From Hyphomicrobium sp. (GTDB lineage: Bacteria > Pseudomonadota > Alphaproteobacteria > Rhizobiales > Hyphomicrobiaceae), in contig NZ_JAIELN010000012.1 of assembly GCF_019753045.1 (NCBI RefSeq), positions 217,716 through 281,715 on the forward strand: 64,000 bases of DNA. Reading direction: 5' to 3'. Both the position numbers and the translations under genes were made by a program. Shown piece by piece: positions 48,165-57,268 of the stretch. How positions within the stretch are numbered: the stretch's first letter is position 1; every line of letters begins with the position of its first letter. The notes under the pieces are model-generated. The model was given only the letters and a program-made list of their open reading frames with translations, ran no database searches and was not told the origin of the DNA.

Positions 48165-49331
48165 ATGTTCGACGCCAAATCGTTGCTTGAAAATGTTGTT
48201 CGCGGCGCAGCGCCCGCGGGCCCATCGACATCAACACCAACGCAGCAGCCCAACGGCGGCAGCAGCATTGGAGATATTTTGAATGAAATCCTCCGGAGTG
48301 CCGGAAGCGGAGCTAATCCCCAAGGCGGAACTCAGGCGGCGCCGAGCGGAAGTGGCGGGGTAGGCGATATCCTGAACCAGATCAGCAGGAGCCTTTCGCA
48401 GGGGCAGGCTCATTCGCCCGGAGCAGGAGCAGCGCCCGCTCAAAGCGGCCCTCCAACGGGAGATGCTGGCGATCTTGGAAGCATCCTCAGCCAGATCAGG
48501 GAGAAGCTTGGCCAAGCAGGCGGCTCGGTGTCAGCGAGCGGCGGTATCGGCGATATTCTGGGCCGGGTTCTCGCGCAGGCCACGCAAGGCGTCAAAGAGG
48601 GTTCAGCGCGGATCGGGCAGGAAACCGGCGCAACCGATGCTCTTGGGCGGCTAACCTCCGACCCGCAAACGGGTCAGCTGATCGGTAAGCTCAAAGACCT
48701 CATTCAAAACAATCCATATGCGTCCAGCGCGGCGGCCGGTGGCCTCGGCGGTCTTTTGCTTGGAACACGCACCGGCCGGTCGGTTGCGGCAAGTTCAGCG
48801 AAGCTTGGCGCTCTCGCGATGCTCGGCGGCTTGGCCTACAAAGCGCTTCAGAACTACGAGGCGGGAAAGCCGCTGCTTACTGGCGATGACTCGGCAGACA
48901 AAACCGGCGCTCCACAGGCCGCCATGTCACCCGAACCGCCTCCGGCGGGATCGGGTTTCGAGCCTGCTGCGATGACGAATGATGCTGCGATCCACTATCT
49001 TCAGGCGATGATCGCAGCCGCCTTTGCCGATGGGCGCATAGATCCCAGCGAGAAAGAGAGGATCATGGGCGGGATCAAGCAGGCAGGTCTCGACAGCGAG
49101 GCCGAAGAGTTCCTGGCGCGCGAACTCAATGATCCGCCAACAATCGAAGAGCTGGCGCAATCCGTCCGCACACCTCAGGAAGCCATCCAGCTTTACATTG
49201 CGGCTCGCATTGCCGTTGCCGACAATTCTACTGCCGAAGAGCGGTTTTTGGCGTCACTCGCGAGCGCGCTCAGGCTCGATCCGAAGCTGACCGCGCAGAT
49301 CGATGCCACGGCGCGGCAGACGGCCGCTTAA
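48165..49331 (+). CDS. DUF533 family protein with N-terminal GDIL repeats
   Basis: A 388-residue protein. The C-terminal ~120 residues match DUF533 (YebE-like, related to TerB): HYLQAMIAAAFADGRIDPSEKERI and later EERFLASLASALRLDP. Before it is a Gly-rich membrane-like segment (AAAGGLGGLLLGTRTGRS). The N-terminal 140 residues hold four spaced copies of a short helix (GDILNEIL, GDILNQIS, GSILSQIR, GDILGRVL, at about residues 36, 67, 105 and 129). Function unknown. A terminator follows. Confidence 0.88.
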   Translation: MFDAKSLLENVVRGAAPAGPSTSTPTQQPNGGSSIGDILNEILRSAGSGANPQGGTQAAPSGSGGVGDILNQISRSLSQGQAHSPGAGAAPAQSGPPTGDAGDLGSILSQIREKLGQAGGSVSASGGIGDILGRVLAQATQGVKEGSARIGQETGATDALGRLTSDPQTGQLIGKLKDLIQNNPYASSAAAGGLGGLLLGTRTGRSVAASSAKLGALAMLGGLAYKALQNYEAGKPLLTGDDSADKTGAPQAAMSPEPPPAGSGFEPAAMTNDAAIHYLQAMIAAAFADGRIDPSEKERIMGGIKQAGLDSEAEEFLARELNDPPTIEELAQSVRTPQEAIQLYIAARIAVADNSTAEERFLASLASALRLDPKLTAQIDATARQTAA

Positions 49332-49364
49332 CGTCTGCTTGCTCAGTCGAACGGTTTGACAAAG

Positions 49365-49399
49365 AAAAAGGGCGCCCGAGAAACGCGGACGCCCTTTTT
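49365..49399. terminator. Bidirectional terminator after the DUF533 gene
   Basis: The 10-bp stem AAAAAGGGCG/CGCCCTTTTT, with a 15-base loop region that can pair further, sits between the DUF533 gene and the converging exporter adaptor gene. Confidence 0.85.
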
Positions 49400-49417
49400 G
49401 CTATCAGGCTAAAGTGT

Positions 49418-50524
49418 TCAGTTGGCTTTCGCCGTGGCGGCCGATGCATTGGCCGCTTGATTGTCGAGCTTGAAGAACGTGTCGACGCGCATACCGGTGA
49501 AGAGCGGCGGATGATCGTCAAGGGAGACCATCACTTCGACGACTTCAACATCGTTCGGGCGGCGGGGGCCGCGGGTCGCGATCCGCGGAGCGGCCAACGA
49601 CTGCGAGATCGACGTAACGGTGCCTTCGAACGTCTTGTCCGGGAAGGCGTCGGCCTTCACGACGACGCGCTGGCCGACATGAACTCTTGCAGCATCGCGC
49701 TCTTCGACTTCGGCGCGAAGGCGGAGGCTCGACATGTCGCCAAAGACAACGACGGCGCTCTCCGGCGAGGGCACGGCCGTTTCACCGACGCGTCCCAAAA
49801 CATTCAGAACGGTGCCGTCGGCCGGGGCGCGGATGCGGGTGCGCTCGAGGGCGAGTTCGGCAGAGGTCAGATCGGAACGGGCAAGAGCCAGCGACGATTC
49901 CAGACGCTGCTGCAGCGGCATGTTTGCCTGAGCATTGACCTGCGTGAGCTTCGCCTTCGCAGCCGTCAATGCGTCTTGTTTGGCAACCAGATCCTTGCGA
50001 GCCTTGTCGACTGCTTCGGCATTGCCCTTATCGGTTTTCGAGGCGCGGAATGCTGCATCGAAAGCCTCATGGGCGGCGAAAACGCCACGCTGCGCTTTAG
50101 AGACTGCATCCTCGGCGTTGCGGCGATCGAGTGCCGGACCGGTTGCCGCTTCCTCACCGCGTTCACGTTCGCGAACGCTCGCTTCAGCGGAGGCGGCGGC
50201 AATCTTGTTGTAATAGTCTGCGTCCTCGAGACGGATCAGTAGATCGCCGGCTTTTACCTGGTCGTTCGTGTTGGCCAGGACTTCAGCAATCTTGCCGCCG
50301 ACTTCGCTCGCAATGCGGACTTCACCATCCTTCGGCTCGACGCGCGCGGTGGCGGATGCCGCCCATTGCGCAGCCGGAGCTGTGGTGTCGGCATGTGCCG
50401 TGCCCGCCACGCTGGAGAAAAGCGTTTCGCTTTTCGTCAGCGCATTAAATGCAAAGCCACCTGACAGCGCTATGGCGGCCGCAACCACAATGGCTGAGAC
50501 GGTGGGATCAATCTTCTTAAGCAT
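49418..50524 (-). CDS. ABC exporter membrane-fusion protein (DevB-like)
   Basis: A 368-residue HlyD-type adaptor. One N-terminal helix (VSAIVVAAAIALSGGFAFNAL) is followed by a lipoyl half (VRIASEVGGKIAEVLANTNDQV), a long coiled coil and the second lipoyl half (RIRAPADGTVLNVLGRVGE). It overlaps the ATPase gene by 8 bases in a three-gene minus-strand operon. The DevBCA set in cyanobacteria exports glycolipids; a lipid or hydrophobic substrate is only inferred here. Confidence 0.92.
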   Translation of the reverse strand: MLKKIDPTVSAIVVAAAIALSGGFAFNALTKSETLFSSVAGTAHADTTAPAAQWAASATARVEPKDGEVRIASEVGGKIAEVLANTNDQVKAGDLLIRLEDADYYNKIAAASAEASVRERERGEEAATGPALDRRNAEDAVSKAQRGVFAAHEAFDAAFRASKTDKGNAEAVDKARKDLVAKQDALTAAKAKLTQVNAQANMPLQQRLESSLALARSDLTSAELALERTRIRAPADGTVLNVLGRVGETAVPSPESAVVVFGDMSSLRLRAEVEERDAARVHVGQRVVVKADAFPDKTFEGTVTSISQSLAAPRIATRGPRRPNDVEVVEVMVSLDDHPPLFTGMRVDTFFKLDNQAANASAATAKAN

Positions 50525-51269
50525 GCAGCTTTCGCCTCTTCGTCAAATCCGTGATTTCGGGGGCATCTATGCCTTCCGGCCGGCGCTCTTCGCCGACGAT
50601 TCTGCCGTCTTCGATGCGTATGACGCGATCGGCGTAACCCAAGGTTCGCGGGTCGTGCGTTACGGCGAGCACGCTGCGATGTTGTTCCTTGGCGATGCGA
50701 GATAGGAGAGCCATCACCGCGTGTCCATTCTCGCTGTCCAGAGCGGCGGTCGGCTCGTCAGCGAGCACGACCGACGGCGAACTTGCGATGGCACGGGCCA
50801 CGGCAACGCGCTGCTGTTCGCCGCCCGAGAGGTTGCGGGGATAGTTGGTCAGCCGATGGCCGAGACCCACCTCACGCAAAACCTCTTCCGAGCGGCTGGT
50901 GGCAGCGAAGCCCTTAATGCCCCTGACGTCGAGCGCGATGCGAACGTTCTCGATGGCGTTCAGCGTCGGGAACAGATTGTAGGACTGGAAGATGAAACCG
51001 AGGTGCTCGCGTCGCACCTTGGCCAGATCTTCGGCGGAGAGACCGTCGATCACCGTATCCGCGATGCGGAGGGATCCCGATGTCGGTTTCATGATGCCGC
51101 CGAGGATCGACAGAAGCGTCGTCTTGCCGGAGCCCGAGGGCCCCATCAGGAGTGTCAGCTCGCCGGGAACCAGCTCCAGCGATACGCCTTTGACGGCGAC
51201 CACCAGGCCGGCACCTGAGCCAAGCTCCTTGACGATATTGTCCGCCTGCATGACGGGAGTCGTTGTCAT
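50517..51269 (-). CDS. ABC exporter ATP-binding protein (DevA-like)
   Basis: A 250-residue nucleotide-binding subunit. Walker A is GPSGSGKTTLLS, the signature is LSGGEQQRVAVARA, Walker B is VVLADEPTAALD, and the H-loop is VTHDPRT. It is of the MacB/LolD type. The start at the ATG 51269 overlaps the permease stop (ATGA); the track start at 51338 is too early. Confidence 0.95.
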   Translation of the reverse strand: MTTTPVMQADNIVKELGSGAGLVVAVKGVSLELVPGELTLLMGPSGSGKTTLLSILGGIMKPTSGSLRIADTVIDGLSAEDLAKVRREHLGFIFQSYNLFPTLNAIENVRIALDVRGIKGFAATSRSEEVLREVGLGHRLTNYPRNLSGGEQQRVAVARAIASSPSVVLADEPTAALDSENGHAVMALLSRIAKEQHRSVLAVTHDPRTLGYADRVIRIEDGRIVGEERRPEGIDAPEITDLTKRRKLHA

Positions 51270-52396
51270 CGCGCAAACACCGTAGCCGGATCTATCTTCG
51301 TGACCTTGACGATGGCCGAAAGCGCCGAGATCGCGCACATGAAGAGCGTCAGTGCGAAAAGCCAGAATGCCAATCCCGGCGTCATCACCAGCGGCAACGA
51401 CGAATTCCTACTGAGGTAGAGTATTATTAAGGCGATTATCATGCCGAGCACGTAACCCATGATCGCGCTCAACCCGGCCTGAGCCAAGATCACCTTATAG
51501 ATATAGCCTCTCGACGATCCGAGCGCGCGCAGCGTCGCAAATTCGTGAATATGGTCTTTCGTGCTCGAATAAAGCGTCTGCGCGACGATCACCGTGCCGA
51601 CGAGACTGCCGAGGATAGCGCCGCCAATGAGGGCCAAACCCGCACCCGTGCGGAACAGCCACTGCTTCAGGCTGCGGCTTTCGAATTCATCCTTGGTCAA
51701 CACGTCAGCTGAATCGAGGCGCTTCGCGAGATCTTGCTGAACTTCCGTGATGTTCGCTCCCGGGGCAAGCTTCACGAGGAGGAACGTCGACTTGTCGTCA
51801 TCGGCACCGAGCAACTGACGAGCACGGTTAAGCGTCGTGTAAGCATACGGCGATTGGGTGAAGGAGCGGATACCTTCCGTCAGCGCACGGATCTTGACGC
51901 GGCCACCAGCCGCCTGCGCGGTGTCACCGATGCCGTTGACGCCGAGTTCGCTCAAATAGGTGCTATCGACGGCGATGGCGTCAGGCGCTTTGATGTCCTC
52001 GACCGTGCCTTGAATAAGGCCCCACGGAAGGAGGCCCTGATCGTCGGCGTCGGCGCCAACGAGGACCACGCGGGAGGAACCGCCCTCAGGCTTCCGCCAT
52101 TCTGCAAAGGCGACGACGAGAGGCACGACGCTTTCGACGCCGGGCGTCGCCAAGGCTTGATGGCGTTCACGATCGCCCAAAAGGAGCCCGCCGTCCTCGA
52201 AGCTTTTGGCGCCGAAGGTCGTTACGATCAGATCGGCGTTGGAGCGGGCAATGTTGGCCGTGATCATCCGGCTCGACCCGAGGTACAAACCGAGTTGCAC
52301 TGCCACTAGAACGATGGAGAAAAGAATACCGATAAGCGTAACCGCCAAGCGAACGCGATCGTGCAACAAGTTACGAAGCGCGAGAGTAAAAACCAT
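51266..52396 (-). CDS. ABC exporter permease (DevC-like, FtsX domain)
   Basis: A 376-residue permease with the MacB/FtsX layout: one N-terminal helix (VRLAVTLIGILFSIVLVAVQLGLYLG), a large periplasmic domain, and three C-terminal helices. The DevC-type beginning LALRNLLHDRVRLAVTLIGI is visible, and the end reads KIDPATVFAR. It is the first gene of the operon with the DevA- and DevB-like genes and diverges from the DUF2147 gene. Confidence 0.92.
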   Translation of the reverse strand: MVFTLALRNLLHDRVRLAVTLIGILFSIVLVAVQLGLYLGSSRMITANIARSNADLIVTTFGAKSFEDGGLLLGDRERHQALATPGVESVVPLVVAFAEWRKPEGGSSRVVLVGADADDQGLLPWGLIQGTVEDIKAPDAIAVDSTYLSELGVNGIGDTAQAAGGRVKIRALTEGIRSFTQSPYAYTTLNRARQLLGADDDKSTFLLVKLAPGANITEVQQDLAKRLDSADVLTKDEFESRSLKQWLFRTGAGLALIGGAILGSLVGTVIVAQTLYSSTKDHIHEFATLRALGSSRGYIYKVILAQAGLSAIMGYVLGMIIALIILYLSRNSSLPLVMTPGLAFWLFALTLFMCAISALSAIVKVTKIDPATVFAR

Positions 52397-52610
52397 GTAT
52401 CTGCCGGATCTCTCAGAATGTTTCTATTGGGCCTTCGGGCCTGCAACAGGCGCGAGCTCCGCATAAATACCGGTGCGCCTCATGCAGGGTCATATAGCTC
52501 TATTGTCTCGTCGCGACCACAGTGAAACGCGAAAACGAGCCGCGTCACGTTCCGCCTCGAACCATGCCGCCGGGGTTAATTCACGGCGGAAAAGGCTTTC
52601 TCCTAAAGCC

Positions 52611-52626
52611 TTAGCAAGGGTTTAAC
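52611..52626. promoter_or_regulatory. Possible CtrA-like site upstream of the DUF2147 gene
   Basis: TTAG-N7-TTAAC differs by one base from the alphaproteobacterial CtrA consensus TTAA-N7-TTAAC. It lies about 50 bases before the DUF2147 start. A single near-match of this length can arise by chance. Confidence 0.25.
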
Positions 52627-52674
52627 AAATAAGTTCCAATGTTTTGCCGTTTTCGGGGCATAGGAGTACTGAAG

Positions 52675-53388
52675 TTGAACTTTTATCTGCGGTTTATTGT
52701 CATGCGTAATATGAACATTGCGAATTGTTCAGGCGTTGCTCTGGTCGCCGCAGCTTGCTTACTCGGTTTCGCAATGCGCCCGACTGCGGCCGCGGCCGAT
52801 CCCAAAGAAGTGGGCGTCTGGTACGACGACACCGGCAAGGGTGCGGTCAAGATCGAGATCTGCACTCCGACAACGCTTTGCGGAAAGATCTATTGGCTTC
52901 AAGAGCCGATGGCCGCCGACGGCCAACCGAAGATCGACAGATATAATCCCGATGCTTCGCAGCGTACGCGTCCGATTTGCGGCTTGCCGGTTTTGGGCGA
53001 TCTCTCGCAACTGTCGGGCGGCGGTTTCGACAACGGCTGGGTTTATGATCCGAAGGAAGGCAAATCCTACGATGTCGCCTTGGATCTCGTCGACGCCGAC
53101 ACTCTCAAAGTGACCGGCTACAAGGGAATGCGTTTTCTAGGCAAATCGTTCATCTGGACGCGAGCGCCAGCGGACTTGCCGTCATGTGCTCCCGATGCCG
53201 CAGCCGCGCCGACCCAAGTGAAGCCGGGCGATGCGAAAAAGCAGGCGGCAGGCACTGCGAAAAAGACGACGAAGTCCGCGTCAGACGCCTCCAAACTTGG
53301 AGGCGCCAACGTCGCGACTGCGCCACAGAAGAAAAAGGCTGCCGTAAAAGAGGCGGCTACTCAGCCGCCCCCAGCTGCTTCGAATTAG
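52675..53388 (+). CDS. DUF2147 family exported protein
   Basis: An exported protein of the DUF2147 family. After a signal peptide (VALVAAACLLGFAMRPTAAAA) comes GVWYDDTGKGAVKIEIC, then CGKIYWLQEP and GFDNGWVYDPKEGKSYDV, the family core. The C-terminal ~60 residues are Lys/Ala-rich low complexity. The start is probably the TTG at 52675 with AGGAG 8 bases upstream; the ATG at 52702 also fits. Its 3' end overlaps the converging hydrolase gene by 32 bases. Function unknown. Confidence 0.85.
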   Translation: MNFYLRFIVMRNMNIANCSGVALVAAACLLGFAMRPTAAAADPKEVGVWYDDTGKGAVKIEICTPTTLCGKIYWLQEPMAADGQPKIDRYNPDASQRTRPICGLPVLGDLSQLSGGGFDNGWVYDPKEGKSYDVALDLVDADTLKVTGYKGMRFLGKSFIWTRAPADLPSCAPDAAAAPTQVKPGDAKKQAAGTAKKTTKSASDASKLGGANVATAPQKKKAAVKEAATQPPPAASN

Positions 53389-54247
53389 TCGAAGCCGGTT
53401 TCTGAACCACGACCTTGTCGGCCTGGCGGGCCAACAGGCGGTCAACGAATTCGGTTGTCCGGTCAACGACATAGCCGCGTTGACGGTCAAGCGTAACCAA
53501 GTGGTAGCTGTCGTCGAGAACTGAAACTTCAACCATGCCGCCGAGCTGGCGCTGGAGTGCCATCGTATTCTTGATGTCGCTCTGGTCGTCGTGGCGCGGA
53601 TGGAAGATCAGCGTGTGCAGCTTCACGAGCGGCAGCATCGGCCGGACGTTGCGCACGAGGCAGAAGAATTCGTAGACGGTGCCGCCACCACGCTCGGTGA
53701 TGTCAGCCGGCATGTTATCGCTGCCGCGCATCGAATCGAGAGCGAAGTTGCGTACGCGCTCATCCTTGATGCCGTAGGGCGCCGGTGTGCGGAATTTGAA
53801 AAGGCGCGCGGTCCACTTGTCGGTGACGAGGTGGAAAAGCTTGATGGCCTTCGGGATCGCCCAGCCATTAACAGCAAGCGTCGGCGCATAAAGCATCACG
53901 CCGCAGGCTTGGTCTTGACGGTAGGCTGCAAGCCGCAGAGCCAAGATAGAACCAGCCGAAGCGCCGCCGATAATGACGTTGTCACATACGCTGCGCAAAT
54001 GATCGAACGCGTCCGAGACCGACCTATACCAGTCCTGCCACGTCGAAAGGCCGGAGACGTCGGTACCAAACGTCAGTCCAGGAACGACCGGACAATAAAC
54101 TGTCATTCCCTTGCGGGAGAGCGCATGCGCAACGGCCTTCATCTCAAGCGGCGAACCGCCGAGAGAATGGATCAACAAAACCCCCGACTTCCCACCGGGA
54201 ATGTAAACGCTTCCGCGAGGAGGCTGAAATTTTTCTTGGTTTTTCAT
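53357..54247 (-). CDS. Alpha/beta hydrolase (carboxylesterase/lipase-like)
   Basis: A 296-residue serine hydrolase. The nucleophile Ser97 sits in GASAG, the oxyanion region is LLIHSLGGSPLEM, and the acid and histidine are probably in FHPRHDDQSD and DDSYHLVTLDRQ. It resembles the EstD/Est30 monoglyceride-lipase or carboxylesterase group. No signal peptide is seen, so it is cytoplasmic. It overlaps the DUF2147 gene tail-to-tail. Confidence 0.88.
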   Translation of the reverse strand: MKNQEKFQPPRGSVYIPGGKSGVLLIHSLGGSPLEMKAVAHALSRKGMTVYCPVVPGLTFGTDVSGLSTWQDWYRSVSDAFDHLRSVCDNVIIGGASAGSILALRLAAYRQDQACGVMLYAPTLAVNGWAIPKAIKLFHLVTDKWTARLFKFRTPAPYGIKDERVRNFALDSMRGSDNMPADITERGGGTVYEFFCLVRNVRPMLPLVKLHTLIFHPRHDDQSDIKNTMALQRQLGGMVEVSVLDDSYHLVTLDRQRGYVVDRTTEFVDRLLARQADKVVVQKPASTNSKQLGAAE

Positions 54248-54751
54248 TACCTACGTTGAACTCGTTATTACCCTGTGGAACGCTAATTACGACGCAGCAG
54301 CTTCAGATGCCAACGCAACTTTGTCGCGTCGCCGCAGATTTGAGCTTTTTTGCATATACCCGCAGTTGAGATTTGGTTTGTGAAGGTATTACGAAGTTGC
54401 TGAAAACACCATAGGTTTTGGCGTCAGGTTACTGACGATTGGTTAAGGTGGACTTCATGCCGCGCCGCCGTTTGCCGCCAGCCGTTGCTGCATTGCAGCA
54501 TGCAAACGCGCCTTTTTGACAGAGACTATGATTCATTTCACTTCCTCGGGTCACTTCCTCGGGTCAGAGGCCCGTCCTAGATCGCGTCATTGGCGCGAAA
54601 ATATGAAATAGGGTCCGCGCGGCACGATTATCGACCAACCCAAAGCTTCTAGACACTGTTCCCGTGGAAACGATGCTTTATACTTAAACTGGCGTTACCG
54701 GCCGCGTCCCGCGGAAGCCCACCGGTAGGATCTGCCGGGGACTGAGTTGAA
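54248..54751. other. Long intergenic region with short tandem repeat
   Basis: About 500 bases between the hydrolase gene and the diverging 604-residue unknown. It is less GC-rich than its neighbours and contains a perfect 13-base direct repeat at 54540-54565. No protein gene or convincing RNA gene was found. Promoters of both flanking genes must lie here. Confidence 0.5.
54540..54565. repeat. Perfect 13-bp tandem duplication
   Basis: CACTTCCTCGGGT occurs twice in direct succession in non-coding DNA, about 190 bases upstream of the 604-residue gene. Confidence 0.9.
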
Positions 54752-56566
54752 GTGACTGTTTCCTTGCGCCTGCCCGTTTCGCTGCTGACAGCCACGGCTT
54801 TGGTGTTGTGTCAGCTGCCTCTGCCGACCGCCGTTGCAGACCCGATCAGCCGTGCGGACTATGAAGCCTGTCAGGCCAAGGACGACGGGGCTTTAAAGGC
54901 CGCCGTCATCGCCATTGCGACAGACGCCATCTCGAACGGCACAAAATCCATCGACTACAATGCGTTGGTCGCGGATCAATGGCGGCAGAGGAACCTCGAC
55001 CAGATCATCGACAGCCGCGTCGATATCGCGGTGGCGGAGATAACGAACGAGACGAGCTGGTCCGACCGGCTCCAGTCCCTCGCCAATAGTGAAAAGTCCC
55101 AGCAGCTCGCCACGATGGTCGCCGAGCGCGTGTACCGTTCGGATGCCGTCAAGGCCGGCATCGAGGATTTGGCGTCCGGTGTCGCCGCGGAAGTCGGCAA
55201 GTCCATCGAATTCGCCAGCTCGGACGCAACCGGCCCGCTGCTCGATTGCCTCAAAGCCTTTGTCGGTCCGCGCTACGGGAGTGCCGTCGCCGACGCTCTT
55301 GCCAGCGACGCCAGCAAAGGTGTCGTGGTCGATCCGAACAAAGGATCGGGCGGCGTCGGGGCAGGTTCGGTGCTGAAGGAGACGAGTGGCGGACTTGCTG
55401 GAGCGACGATCCTGATCGTACGCCGGCAGCTCGCAAATCTCGCCCAGCGCGTTGGGCAGCGCATCGTCGGCAGCGTTCTTTCGCGGCTCGTGTCGGTCGT
55501 GGCGGGCGGCGTCGGCCTGGTCCTGATCGCGAAAGACCTCTGGGACTTCCGCAACGGCGTGTTGCCGATCATCGCGACCGAAATGAAAGCTCCGGCGACG
55601 AAAGACAAGGTGCGCGAAGAACTCGCCAATACTCTCAAAGAGCAGATGAACGAACACGTGGCGGCGATCGCGAACGCGGCAGCCGAAAACGTCATCGACG
55701 TTTGGCAGACGTTCCGGCGGGCGCACGCGCTCGTGCTCCGGATCGCGGACGAGAATGGTGAATTCCGGAAATTCCTCGACGGCGTGAAGCCCGACGCCTT
55801 GCCGCGGCTCGATGAAGTGGTTTCGATCCTCGTCGCTTCGGAAGGCGAGCCGTCGATCCTGCAGCGCCTTCAGGACGGTTCGCTCAACAACGCCGTACAC
55901 CTGATGCCCGACAAGGGCCTCGATATCGCGCGCGACTTGAAATCGGTCGGGGCCGGCCTCGACTGGACGGCGCTCGCGGGCGATCGCCTTGGGAGCGTAA
56001 CCGAATACGAGTTGCATAAGCGAATGTCGCCGAAAGACCTCACCCGGGCTTCGCTCGACCGCATACTCGCCCTCAACGACCGGATAGCGATTATCAGGAT
56101 CGCGAGTGTGCCTCCGGAGGCGCGAGAGATGCTGTTCACGCTCAACTCGAGCGATCTGGACAGCCTGCTCAGGTCACTTTCGGAAGACGAGCTTCGGGCG
56201 CTGGCGGGTTACCTCTCAGGATTGAAGCCAGGCCCGCGGGAGAAGGTTTTGCGGGCCGTCTCGGCTGACCCCGCCAAAATGCAAATCCTCGCCTCGCGTC
56301 ATGTTCGCGAACGCATTTTAGCAAGCAGCGATCAGGGCGCCGCGGCCGACATGATGCTCGCGTCGTCGTCGGGCTATTCCACCAAGGTGCTGGGGGATGA
56401 TCTGAAGCTCGTCTGGGATGGCCGTGTCGAGCCGCTTTTGCTCTGGGATAAGCATCCGCAAGCTGTGGCGGGCGCCGGCATCGCCGGCCTGATCCTGCTC
56501 GCCTGGTTCGCCCGGCTGTTCCGTCCGAGGCGGATGCCGGGTGGTGCATCGGCTGGCCGCACCTAG
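54752..56566 (+). CDS. Large exported/membrane protein of unknown family
   Basis: A 604-residue protein starting at a GTG. A signal peptide (LLTATALVLCQLPLPTAVA) is followed by a helical region with a hydrophobic stretch (IVGSVLSRLVSVVAGGVGLVLIAKDLWDF, near 240-270). A long helical middle contains LSEDELRALAGYLSGLKPGPREKV. A C-terminal membrane helix (AGIAGLILLAWFARLF) is followed by a basic tail. It is thus probably anchored in the inner membrane, with a large periplasmic body. No catalytic motif is recognised. It stands alone, with a long upstream gap. Confidence 0.8.
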   Translation: MTVSLRLPVSLLTATALVLCQLPLPTAVADPISRADYEACQAKDDGALKAAVIAIATDAISNGTKSIDYNALVADQWRQRNLDQIIDSRVDIAVAEITNETSWSDRLQSLANSEKSQQLATMVAERVYRSDAVKAGIEDLASGVAAEVGKSIEFASSDATGPLLDCLKAFVGPRYGSAVADALASDASKGVVVDPNKGSGGVGAGSVLKETSGGLAGATILIVRRQLANLAQRVGQRIVGSVLSRLVSVVAGGVGLVLIAKDLWDFRNGVLPIIATEMKAPATKDKVREELANTLKEQMNEHVAAIANAAAENVIDVWQTFRRAHALVLRIADENGEFRKFLDGVKPDALPRLDEVVSILVASEGEPSILQRLQDGSLNNAVHLMPDKGLDIARDLKSVGAGLDWTALAGDRLGSVTEYELHKRMSPKDLTRASLDRILALNDRIAIIRIASVPPEAREMLFTLNSSDLDSLLRSLSEDELRALAGYLSGLKPGPREKVLRAVSADPAKMQILASRHVRERILASSDQGAAADMMLASSSGYSTKVLGDDLKLVWDGRVEPLLLWDKHPQAVAGAGIAGLILLAWFARLFRPRRMPGGASAGRT

Positions 56567-56725
56567 GCAAATCGGCACCGCTCGAAGCTTTCCACATGCA
56601 ATCGCCGGCGGCCGGTCTCAAGGCGGTGCGACGCCTGCTATAAAGATTCGCGATTGTGAACCCATGAGACCAAGGGGAGCAGACACATGCGCGTTCGATT
56701 TAGAGCCGAGGAGGGAGTGCACGAC

Positions 56726-56902
56726 ATGGGATTGAAGGCGCCGGGTATTGTAACTTTTATGCTTTCAGTGATCCTGACGGTGATCGTTTTGATGTCGAAA
56801 TTCTTCGGTGCAGAGATCCCTTGGCTCACCGGAAACGAATCCTGGGCGATGCTCATGTCGTACGCGATCCTTATGCTCGGTTGCATGGTCCGAGGGATGT
56901 AA
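56726..56902 (+). CDS. Small two-helix membrane protein, unknown
   Basis: A 58-residue protein that begins MGLKAPGIVTFMLSVILTVI. The first helix is VTFMLSVILTVIVLMSKFF and the second WAMLMSYAILMLGCMV. GAGGAGGGAGTG precedes the ATG at 56726, which supports this start over the track start at 56687. No named family is recognised, although the good ribosome site and clean membrane pattern make it likely real. Confidence 0.65.
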   Translation: MGLKAPGIVTFMLSVILTVIVLMSKFFGAEIPWLTGNESWAMLMSYAILMLGCMVRGM

Positions 56903-57046
56903 GCGCACGCCGAATCCAATCGCCGTTCACTGAGGGTTTGTAGCAATTTTTCTTCTTTATGAGACCGTCCGTTCACGATGTGCGCAGGTGTCGCGCGGCA
57001 TCCGGCGGACTAGAGCGACGTCATGCTGCTGAGTATCGGTCAAGGC

Positions 57047-57268
57047 ATGACGAAAGAGATTCCTCAAGTCTTTGCACGGCGCGCGCGGCTTTCATCGAAA
57101 GCCATCTTGGCTGCTGTTGCATTGACGCTTGCGGCTCTCGCGGCGATCGCCGTTGCTTCTCATCACGAGACGAAGACTTCGTTGAAGACGGTCAGCCCCG
57201 TCTCGCAATGGCCCGTCGATAACGGAGCCGACAAAGGATCAGTCCTGGTGCCTGTGGTCGCCCGATAG
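57047..57268 (+). CDS. Possible small membrane-anchored protein
   Basis: A 73-residue frame with a basic N-terminus, one membrane helix (AILAAVALTLAALAAIAVAS) and a short polar tail. A weak AAGG site precedes the ATG. Its last 30 bases overlap the converging pabB fusion gene. It may be a real small gene or chance. Confidence 0.35.
   Translation: MTKEIPQVFARRARLSSKAILAAVALTLAALAAIAVASHHETKTSLKTVSPVSQWPVDNGADKGSVLVPVVAR

Noticed and set aside
46486-48240. 584-codon minus-strand ORF
   Set aside because: Antisense of the RND permease gene, no recognisable domain.
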